Source: Karstenula rhodostoma CBS 690.94
Taxonomy: Eukaryota; Ascomycota; Dothideomycetes; Pleosporales; Didymosphaeriaceae
Length of the DNA: 64,000 bases
Direction: 5' to 3'
Assembly (NCBI GenBank): GCA_010093485.1
Contig: MU001500.1
Span: 568,198-632,197 of the forward strand
The notes beneath the pieces were generated by a model. The model did no database searches. It was not told where the DNA came from and saw nothing but the letters and a program-made list of their open reading frames with translations. The translations under genes were made by a program, and so were the position numbers. This document shows, piece by piece, positions 47,873 through 56,230 of this stretch. Within the stretch, counting starts at the first letter, position 1, and every line of letters starts with the position of its first letter.

Positions 47873-50249
47873 ATGGCTCCCTCTGCGACTGCAGACGCAC
47901 CGCTGCCTTCTGGCCGCAACTCTCCCAAGCCACCCCCGGCGAAGATCTGGAGTGTCAGTGAGCCTCCATTCGAAGGCTTCAAGCCCATAGACACCGAGGG
48001 CTTTGCGCGCAGCAATCGCGAAACAGCCATAGTAATCGACAATGGTAACCTCCGCACCGCAATGCGCATCCCTCGCAAAGTGCTGACAGCTCCACAGGGT
48101 CCTCTGCAGTGCGCGCAGGCTGGTCCTTCGACTCGAATCCCCGACTATCGTTACGCCCTCTCGTAGCAAAATACCGCGATCGAAAACTTGCTCGTACCTT
48201 CACGTTTGTCGGCTCAGATGTCTTCAGCGATGGTACGGCACGAGGCCAATCCAAGAATGTCTACGAACCGGGAAGCAATATCGTGAACAACTGGGATGTC
48301 ATGGAGGGTCTGCTTGACTACTGCTTCATCAAACTCGGCGTGGACGGCAAGAACGGAAGCATAGACAGGCCCATTGTCATGACGGAGCCTGTCGCAAACT
48401 TGGGATACACAAGGAAGAGTACGTATGGCACCAGATTATCAGTTCGCTGGATCGTACAAACTTGCAGGCAATTTACTGACAGTGGCGGTATCTAGCCATG
48501 TCCGAGATTTTGTTTGAATGTTACGGTGCACCCTCCGTTGCATACGGCATCGACTCCCTCTTCTCATACTCCTACAACGGCGGTAAGACGGGACTCGTTG
48601 TCGACTCGTCATACACCTCGACACACTTGATCCCTGTGGTCAATTCTAAAGCGTTGTTGTCGCAGTCGACGCGGCTCAACTGGGGCCGTTCCCAAGGCGC
48701 CGAATATCTGCTCAAGCTTCTCCGTCTGAAGTACCCTTCATTTCCCGGAAAAGTCAGCGACCCTCAGGCTGAAGATCTCGTCCGCGACCATTGCTATGTC
48801 AGTCAAAACTACGAGGAAGAATTATCAAAGTACCTCGACTGGACAGGACTGGAGGATCGGAATCGCATTGTTCAATTTCCCTATGTTGAACAAGTTGTGG
48901 TCCAGAAGACAGAAGGAGAGCTCGCGGCAGCTGCAGAGAAGCGCAAGGAGAGCGGTAGGAGATTACAAGCTCAGGCTGCAAAGATGCGCTTGGAGAAGTT
49001 GAAGCGTAAGGAAGAGGAGTTTGAGTACTACCAGCAGTTGCAGACTCAGCTCCAAGACGTCACCAAAAAGGAAGCCAAGCGAATACTGGAGTCCAACGAC
49101 TTCGATGAGGAGAGCCAACTAGAGAAAAAGGTTCGTGAACTGGAGAAGTCGATACGGAAAGCAAGGAACAAGGACGTGGGTGACGTCGAAGAAGAGGTGC
49201 AAGAAGAACCCACATTCCCGCTGCTCGACAGACCCGACGAGGAGCTCGACGAAGAAGAGTTGAAGCAGAAACGCCAGCAGCGACTAATGAAGTCCAACTA
49301 CGAAGCACGCTTGCGCGCAAAGGCAGAGAAAGAGCGTGAAAAGGCACGTTTAGCAGAGGAACAGCGGCTTGACGACGAAAGACGTGACCAGGATCTCGAG
49401 GGGTGGTCCGCAGAGCGTCGTACGGCGCGACAAAGCATCATCCAGAAAATAAAGGATCGCGAGCGTCTGAAAGCCGAATTGGGTAACAGGAAGTCTCTAG
49501 CAAACCAAATGCGCATGAAGTCTATTGCAAACCTCGCGTCCGACGCGCCCACGAAAAAGCGTCGGAGAGGTGGTGGCGACGACGATACGTTTGGTGCTGA
49601 TGACGCAGACTGGGGCGTCTACCGCACCATTGCCACCGGCGAGCAGTCCGACGACGAAGAGGAAGAGGACCTAGGCAAGGCACTCAAGGAAATCGAGGCT
49701 CAGTTGCTCCAGCACGATCCTACCTTCACCGAAGAATCCACACGAGAAGCCCAAACGGACTGGACAAAATCTCTACTCCATGCGTTCCTGCATGGTCCAT
49801 ATCCCTTCGACCCAGAAAACCAGAAGCAGGCGCACCAACTCCATCTCAATGTAGAACGCATCCGCGTTCCTGAAGTCGTCTTCCAACCCACCATTGCCGG
49901 CCTCGACCAAGCTGGCATCATCGAGATTGCATCCAATATCCTCACCGAACGCCTAGCTGACAACCCGCGTCGACATGATGTCTTCAAAGACATATTCCTC
50001 ACTGGCGGTAACACGCTCTTCCAGGGTTTCGAAGAAAGACTCGCATCTGAGCTACGGGCTGTGCTTCCAGCTGAACAAGAGCTTATTGTCAGGAAGGCGG
50101 ATGATGCGGTTCTGGATGCGTGGAGGGGAGCGGCCAAGTGGGCGGGCAAGAAGGAGAACAGGACGAATTTCATCACCCGGGCGGACTTTATGGAGAAGGG
50201 GGGTGACTATATCAAAGAGCACGACGCTGGCAATGGAATGTCTTTCTAG
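47873..50249 (+). CDS. ARP5: Actin-related protein 5 (INO80 complex)
   Basis: Exons 47873-48044, 48098-48418 and 48496-50249; 748 aa. The actin fold opens with AIVIDNGSSAVRAGWSFDS (phosphate-loop 1, split by intron 1) and continues with PIVMTEPVANLGYTRKTMSE (across intron 2), ILFECYGAPSVAYGIDSLFS and GLVVDSSYTSTHLIPV. A long charged coiled-coil insertion (about residues 330-560; KRKEEEFEYYQQL, EKEREKARLAEEQRLDDERR) is diagnostic of Arp5. The fold then closes with IFLTGGNTLFQGFEERLASE and WRGAAKWAG. Arp5 pairs with Ies6 in INO80; IES6 lies just upstream on the other strand. Confidence 0.94.
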
Positions 50250-50890
50250 GCGTATGTGCGGACTTTTAGGAGGGTTTTATTTACGCCTGTAGTGTACGAA
50301 TATGTGTTACTTGTGGGCCTGGATCAGGGATAGGACAAAGTTGCTGTTTGCGTAATAGCAGAAAGCACCATCCTGCAAGAATTTGACGACATTTACCCCC
50401 ATCATGTGATATGGGGAAGTGAGCTGTACGGCGTGGTATCTGCTTGTTTCTGCAGCGCTGTCAAAGGTTTGAGTTAAAAGTGAAACCCCAGTTTATGCAA
50501 TACATAGGCCAATAGCACTCATACCTTTGTCTTGGTAATGTACCGTCCTTCTGGTCCACAGTCACTAGTGTAACACTCGTTACCTTCCAGCACCGAAGTT
50601 AGTGATTACTTCCAAGGCTCCTTTGAGCTGTTTGAAATCTTTGTGTTTTGACACCCCACCGAGTTCCTTTATTGAGTTTTGCCGCGGCCTGCCCAAGCTC
50701 GCGAAGTATAACATTTGACTTCCAAGGCTCCGCAATAGGAAGGTCTAAGATTTCACCGTAAGATCAGTTCTTGGCAAGTATCATTCATTCGTCCTGGTGG
50801 AATATCGAAGTCTCTGCTGAGCTACACGATACTAGGAAATACTGCGAGGCACCCGTCAGCAGAATCCTTTGTGGGTGGTGTAGAGGTCGC

Positions 50891-50923
50891 TTCTCGCGCG
50901 AATATCTCTTCTCGCGCGAATAT
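50891..50923 (+). repeat. 15-bp direct repeat with TCGCGCGA core
   Basis: Two copies of TTCTCGCGCGAATAT, 18 bp apart start to start, just upstream of a TATA box; each contains a palindromic 8-mer. Confidence 0.8.
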
Positions 50924-50936
50924 ATCTTCTATGGAG

Positions 50937-50945
50937 TATATATAT
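50937..50945 (+). promoter_or_regulatory. TATA box
   Basis: TATATATAT, 130 bp before the start codon of the downstream small secreted protein gene. Confidence 0.6.
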
Positions 50946-51074
50946 GAAGTTTGATGGCCATGCACCTCGCGGCCACCCATATTCCCTCCAGAGTCTAACC
51001 TACACCCTTCCCGGCTCCACCTTGGATCAAGACCTCCCACGAAGTCTCACCCGACACCATAACACATCTCCACA

Positions 51075-51299
51075 ATGCGTCTCCTTATATTCGCCTCTAT
51101 ATTCGTCGCTCTCGTGCACGCGACACCTGCGCCCGTACCTGCTGCTGCAGCACGATATCAATATTGCGAATGCCAAGGTCAATCCAACTGCCCGACGAAG
51201 CCAATAGGCCGCCGCGACGTGGAGGTGGAGGAGATATGGAAGAGGGTGCCGACATGCTGTTGGTGGGGGGATAGTCATGAGTCTTTGCTTTGTTTGTAG
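51075..51299 (+). CDS. Small secreted cysteine-containing protein
   Basis: Single exon, 74 aa. It has a signal peptide (MRLLIFASIFVALVHATPAP) and a short mature part with six cysteines: YCECQGQSNC, then TCCWWG and LLCL at the end. A dibasic RRDVEVEE precedes the second Cys cluster and could be a processing site. A strong TATA box lies 130 bp upstream and the leader ends CACAATG. I do not recognise a family. An alternative splice form using an intron starting at about 51177 is possible. It could also be a short spurious frame, but promoter plus signal peptide make it likely real. Confidence 0.55.
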   Translation: MRLLIFASIFVALVHATPAPVPAAAARYQYCECQGQSNCPTKPIGRRDVEVEEIWKRVPTCCWWGDSHESLLCL

Positions 51300-51600
51300 G
51301 GGTGGAAAAGTGGTGAGAGAAAGAGAAGGTTTTGGGTGACGGACGAGGAAGAGCGCAGTCAGGCGTGCAGTACCCCCTTTTCCAAACCATCGTACAAACA
51401 CCGGGGAAGAATCCAAAACATGTCTATAATCTTCGATTTATATATTAATTAATTAAACATTAAACCTCATCTCATCCCTCTATGGTACCCAGATATGAAT
51501 ATGGAAAAGAAATCCCAAGAAACCACCGTAGACCCGAAAAGAAAAAGATACATGTACTGTATATGGTAATCACACGCTCATGATGTTGACAATGCGACGC
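51300..51600. other. Convergent intergenic region
   Basis: 301 bp between the secreted-protein gene and the 3' end of the CFEM-like gene, AT-rich with (TTAA) runs at about 51445-51458. Confidence 0.5.
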
Positions 51601-52516
51601 TTACAACTCGGCAAATGCAAGCCACATGATACCCATGAACCCAGCGAAGCTAGCCATCTTCACGTTGCCAAAGTCTGACACGGCGGCGCCGGCGAACTCG
51701 GGGTTCTCGGGCTGCGTGGGGCTGCTGTTTGAGCCATCGCCTGAGCCCGATCCACTCGAGCCGGAGCCTGAGTCGCCAGATCCTGAGCTTCCGGAGCCTG
51801 AGCCTGATCCGCTGGTGCCGTTGCTCTTGCTGGTCTCCGAGGGGAGCACGATGACCTCTGTCTTAGTCTTGGTGGGCTTGATGGTGGTGGTGCCGTTGTT
51901 GAAGGGCCCGGCGGAGGTTACGTTTGCTGGTGCACCAGTGGAGATGATGACGGGGATTACGTTTGCTGGTGCACCAGTGGAGGTGATGACGGGGATTACG
52001 TTTGTGGGGGCACCAGTGGAGATGACGACGGGGGTTACGTTTGCGGGGGCACCAGTAGAAAGGATGACGACAGGGATAGTAGTGGTGGTGACGCCGGACT
52101 CGGAGCTGGGTGCGGAGCTGGGTGCGGAGCTGGATGAGGAGCTGGACGCTCCAGTGACGGTGACGACGCCAGCGACGTTGCCGCAGGCGTTGACCGCGAA
52201 GTCGTTATACTCTAGAAGTATGTTAGTATTTGTGGCAGGTCCGTATTGGAGACGCGTTGAACTTACTGGCAGTATCGTCAGGGCAACTGGTTGAGATCTC
52301 CTTGAGGGCGCCGAGACGGTCGAGCTCGACACATATGCAGGGGAAGTCGGCGGGGTTGCACTGGCTGTTTCCGAGCAGCGGGAAGAGCACGTCTTGGGCG
52401 CAGTCTGAGAGGCCGGCGATGGCACTAGGGATGTCGGAGGGGCTCTGGGGGAGCGCTGTGGAGAGAGTAACGAAGAGGGTGGAGGAGAGGGTGAGGGTGC
52501 TGAGGATGGTAGACAT
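51601..52516 (-). CDS. CFEM-like GPI-type surface protein
   Basis: Exons in transcript order 52516-52267 and 52211-51601; 286 aa. A signal peptide (MSTILSTLTLSSTLFVTLST, cut near ALPQ) is followed by a CFEM-like domain: LSDCAQDVLFPLLGNSQC, FPCICVELDRLGALKEIS, SCPDDTA and VNACGNVAG. Only six of the usual eight CFEM cysteines are present. A Ser-rich linker, four 13-residue repeats (STGAPANVxPVIx) and an SGSGSG stretch lead to a C-terminal hydrophobic tail (MASFAGFMGIMWLAFAEL) typical of GPI anchoring. CFEM proteins bind haem or act at the cell surface or host interface. The frame is open upstream for 255 further codons of Ser/Thr/Lys-rich repeats (to 53281). I start at 52516 because a clean signal peptide begins there, but a longer product is possible. 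Confidence 0.8.
51920..52075 (-). repeat. 39-bp coding tandem repeat (4 copies)
   Basis: Four contiguous 39-bp units encode the 13-residue repeat STGAPANVxPVIx in the CFEM-like protein, with a few substitutions between copies. Confidence 0.9.
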
Positions 52517-53539
52517 TGTGGTGGTGCTGGTGCAAGTCTTGCAAGTTTTTGCTATGGCTGCGGTCTTCGTAGAGGTCTTGGTAGACGTGGTCTTGGATGA
52601 TTCTGTCGTGGCTGCGGTCTTAGAAGATCCTGAGCTATAGGCCGACAACGAAGACGATGTCTTGGGTGTTGAACTGGAGGATTTGGGATCGGATCCGGAC
52701 TTTGAAGACACTGTGGTAGAAGACTTCGTAGTAGAAGACACTGTTGTAGAAGGCTTCGTAGTAGAAGACACTGTCGTAGAAGACTTCTTAGTCGAAGACT
52801 TTGTAGTAGAAGGCTTCGTAGTAGAAGACTTTGTCGTAAAAGACTCTGCAGTAGAAGACTTTGCCGGAGAAGACTTTGCCGGAGAAGACTTTGCCGGAGA
52901 AGACTCTGAGTTCGTAAACTTGGACGTGGAAGACTCTGTTTTGGTAGAGGAGAGAGTAGGAAGCTCGCTGCCTGAAGTCGTCGTGGTAGAAAACGAGGGT
53001 GTTGTGTAAACGGTGAATGGGACCGAGGTGAAAGATGGAAGCGAAGGAGTTTCAGTGTACACCGTAATACCAGTGGTGGAAGTGTAGGGGACGGTAGTTG
53101 TAGTGGTGAGCTCCGGGTAGACAGTCGAAATCGAAGAGGAGGATTTGTGGTGGTGGTGTTTTGGTGATGAGGAGCTGATGATCAGTGAAGTGCGAGTCCA
53201 GAAGTCTCTGATGTTCCAATGCATATTGAGAGCGAGTGTATATATAATGAAACCTAGCGGGTGAGGTGGTGGGAAGAACAATGAACGCGTTCAGAGACAT
53301 GTAATATAGGTGCTACCGTTTGACATTTTGGAAGCTGCATGCGGTGATCCAAAAGCGACAAAGGCGGTAAAAATAGGCGGCGACGCATCCGGGCGAACAT
53401 CTTTGTTGGCGAAGTTTCAGTTTTCGCGTTGACATCGCGAGGTTGTAGCGTGGCTCTGAGTTCCGGTTCCGTCGTCTGCTCTGGAATGTGGCGCAAACGG
53501 CTTCCTTTCAGCATCGACATGGCCCTCTCCGGAATTCCC
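52517..53539. other. Ser/Thr-repeat open frame and upstream region of CFEM-like gene
   Basis: 52517-53281 is open on the minus strand in frame with the CFEM-like gene and reads as SSTTK/SSPAK-type repeats. A TATATATA element at 53238-53245 lies inside this open frame, so transcripts starting there would have their next in-frame Met at 52516. 53282-53539 shows nothing. Confidence 0.45.
52696..52915. repeat. 15-bp minisatellite (GTAGTAGAAGACTTT)n
   Basis: About 14 degenerate 15-bp units in frame; the last three-fold run (GCCGGAGAAGACTTT) is nearly perfect. Read on the minus strand it gives KSSTT/KSSPA. Confidence 0.85.
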
Positions 53540-54136
53540 TCACTTCTTTACGTCCACGTGCTCGTTAGCTGATTCGTATGGAAGAGCTGTATTGTACAGC
53601 AAGTCCAGCCGCGCACGCTTTTGGTCATCGAGGGGAGGTTGCATCGAGGTGTTTCGCTTGTCCAAGATCTCTATAATCATAGCCACTTGACTCTTTTCAT
53701 AAAAGCACTCGTGGTGCTCTTTTGCGTACCGTATTGCACGAGATAGATCATCCGTCGCATTTGGCGAAGGTTCATCTTGGTTCGCCAGCAGGTTTTCGTA
53801 ATAAGGGTTGGCACGTTCACGCCACGCAGCCCCTACGCAACGGCGTCTATCGCTCTCGTCCATGAACTGTCGATACTGATACGCCAAAATGTAAGGGTTC
53901 TGTTTGAACTTAGATAGCCGACGTGGCGTGTACGACTTGAAGTTTCCGCGGCGTTGATGAAATAAACTTTGACATTGCTGCAGTCTATCGCGGTCTGACT
54001 CCAGCGCAATACGGTATTGACGTCGACACTGTTCTCGTGCACTGGAGCCAAGATGAGCATAAAATCTCTTAGCTCTGGGGTCTTCCGGGGGATCAAACAG
54101 ACGAAAGTACAGATTCCATAACTCGGGGTCCGCCAT
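53540..54136 (-). CDS. Hypothetical protein, 198 aa
   Basis: Single open frame from the Met at 54136 (MADPELWNLYFRLFDPPEDP). The protein is charged and helical with many Arg, Gln and Tyr residues (SAREQCRRQYRIALESDRDR, RRLSKFKQNPYILAYQYRQF). It has no signal peptide and no membrane segment. I do not recognise a family. Amino-acid composition is protein-like, without low-complexity runs, and no long competing frame exists, so I think it is expressed. The in-frame Met at 54304 adds 56 residues with no clear merit. Confidence 0.5.
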   Translation of the reverse strand: MADPELWNLYFRLFDPPEDPRAKRFYAHLGSSAREQCRRQYRIALESDRDRLQQCQSLFHQRRGNFKSYTPRRLSKFKQNPYILAYQYRQFMDESDRRRCVGAAWRERANPYYENLLANQDEPSPNATDDLSRAIRYAKEHHECFYEKSQVAMIIEILDKRNTSMQPPLDDQKRARLDLLYNTALPYESANEHVDVKK

Positions 54137-55118
54137 GGTAGTGTGATGTATCGTGTATCCTCTAATCGACAGATGCTTTGGGAGGGTTACGGAATCTTTG
54201 CATGTGTCAAGACAAAGAGGAAGGTCACTAAGATACTTTTGAGTAGCGCATGGGTTGGAAACCAAAGGTAGTGATGTGTAGACAAGCAGTGAGAGCCAAC
54301 ACAAAGAGAGGAGTAGCGCATGAGGACGAACAGAAGTTTGACAGTGACAAAGGGTTCTGGCTTGTCACCTAGACATCCGAAACACTCGTGATTGCGCAGC
54401 ACAGCGGGTGAAGAATAAACTCGGACGCGTTTGGGAAACGTCTGTGGTAAAAGCTGTCCGAGTTTACGCTGCACCTTCCTGTGTGTGGTATCATGGAAGC
54501 CCTTACCATTGTGCACCTCACATGATTACCCCAACATGACGATGCAAAATTCAATTTCGTGACATGTGAGCAATTGGTGGCACGGCAGAAGGTCATGCGA
54601 CAATGCTTCTCCCATCTCTTTCAGTATCCAGTGCCTCATAATGAAGATCGGCAGCATAGGGCGCGGCGCTATGGAGAACATAAAGCGTTACCATAGCCAA
54701 GACTTCTCTGTTAGCAAAACAAGATGCGGGATATGCATGTGTTCATGTATATCGAAGGTAAAATGGAAAGATGGGCTAGAAACGATCTCAAAGTGGTCCT
54801 GGAATACCGTAGGTTATGGTATGCGTCAGCGACAAAAGCACATCAGTTGATGAATGCGTCGGATCAACAGCACACGTGTAGGAAGATGTGCGCTTTAGTA
54901 GTCGAAGTTTTTGCCGCGAAACGGAGATGCATCAAATGAAAACGCAAAGCATCAATCGAAAGCATCAATTTGATGAGGCTGAGCCCACCGTCTGCCAAGT
55001 CCGGCTAGCGATTTAAGAGACTAGCGCACTGGTTAGCGTGCCCGCTCTATGCTCGAAAATCTAAAAGTTCGCCTGGAAACATTTTCGTCTTCGAACAGCG
55101 GACGCTGCAAATTGAACG
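54137..55118. other. Divergent intergenic region, hypothetical gene / RPL7
   Basis: 982 bp containing the RPL7 promoter. A short open frame (54566-54850) is not convincing. No tRNA is supported, though 55030-55050 resembles an A box. Confidence 0.45.
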
Positions 55119-56230
55119 ATGGCGACGTCAACGTGAGTATCTCTCTCGTCGTAACTTCTGTCTTACATGATGGTCTTCTCTATGAAGTTACTGACTCCAG
55201 CATAGAACTGTGCCGACGCAGAACGATATTCTCGTCCCCGAGACGCTTCTGAAGAAGAGGAAATCACAGGAGAGAGCTCGCGAGGAGCGCGCTCTGGCCA
55301 CCAAGGAAAAGCGAGGTATGCAGCCAGCTGCTGCACCAGGCGAGAAGGAGCGGTCACGATGATGATAACCACCAACACTATCGGCTAGACTTCGGTCAAT
55401 GCTGTCGAACCGTTAACCATCTTTCGGGACTGATGTGACCGCTCTCTTCGAACCAGTTGTGGCGAGTTCCTTTCAATGCTCCATGCTAATGTCGGAGTAG
55501 ACAAGAGCAAGAAGAAGAGGGAAGTGATTTTCACCCGGGCCGAGAAGTATGTGAAGGAATACCGCGACACCGAAAAGGAGAAAGTACGGCTGTCCCGCGA
55601 GGCAAAGAAGAACGACAGCTTCTACGTCCCAGAGGAACCGAAGCTCGTGTTCGTCGTGCGCATCAAGGGTATCAACAAGATCGACCCGAAGAAGCGCAAA
55701 ACTCTGCAGCTGCTTCGTCTTCTCCAGATCAACAATGGCGTTTTCGTCAAGCTCTCCAAAGCCACCATGGAGATGCTGAAGATCGTCGAACCTTTTGTCG
55801 CTTACGGGTACCCAAATCAGAAGTCTGTTCGTGAACTCATCTACAGTAAGTACACTTATCTTCTTGGGTCACCATGCACTGATTGGTTTGCAGAGCGTGG
55901 TTACGGCAAAGTCGATAAACAACGTCTCCCTCTCACGGACAACGAAATCATCGAGGAGCAGCTCGGCAAATACGGGTACGACCGCACTCTAGGCCTGCAT
56001 TGTCAGAACCGTGTTAATATAAGTCTAGTATGATCTGTATGGAAGATCTCATTCACGAGATCTATACCGTCGGTCCCAACTTCAAACAAGCTTCCAACTT
56101 CTTGTGGCCTTTCAAGCTCAACAGCCCTACCGGCGGCTTCCACAAGCGGAAATTCAAGCACTTCATCGAAGGTGGTGACCTGGGTAACCGTGAAGACTTG
56201 ATCAACAACTTGATCAGACAAATGAACTAA
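55119..56230 (+). CDS. RPL7: 60S ribosomal protein L7 (uL30)
   Basis: Exons 55119-55132, 55206-55315, 55501-55845, 55894-55975 and 56029-56230; 250 aa, the normal size. It reads [20 protein letters not shown], a basic N-terminal extension ([20 protein letters not shown]), [74 protein letters not shown] and ends [13 protein letters not shown]. Intron 2 (55316-55500) is 185 nt, much longer than the others (48-73 nt), and carries a box C/D snoRNA. All phases fit. It is a component of the large subunit near the central protuberance and 5S RNP side. Confidence 0.96.
55348..55444 (+). ncRNA. Box C/D snoRNA in RPL7 intron 2 (snR39/snR59-like)
   Basis: About 97 nt. A perfect 10-bp terminal stem (GAGCGGTCAC at 55348-55357 with GTGACCGCTC at 55435-55444) encloses box C ATGATGA (55359-55365) and box D CTGA (55430-55433). 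Immediately upstream of box D is CCATCTTTCGGG, complementary to the CCCGAAAGATGG segment I recall from 25S/28S rRNA. In yeast the snoRNAs snR39 and snR59 lie in the introns of RPL7A and RPL7B and direct methylation in that same rRNA region. By the box D + 5 rule the target here would be the G of CCCG. Internal C'/D' boxes are not obvious. Confidence 0.85.

Larger units (their letters stand above)
50250..51074. promoter_or_regulatory. Upstream region of small secreted protein gene
   Basis: 825 bp. It contains two 15-bp direct repeats with the palindromic core TCGCGCGA (50891-50905 and 50909-50923) immediately before a TATATATAT (50937-50945). No other gene. Confidence 0.5.

Noticed and set aside
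55011..55075. tRNA-like A box (TAGCGCACTGGTTAGCG) near RPL7
   Set aside because: No matching B box (GGTTCGANNCC) or acceptor stem could be folded.
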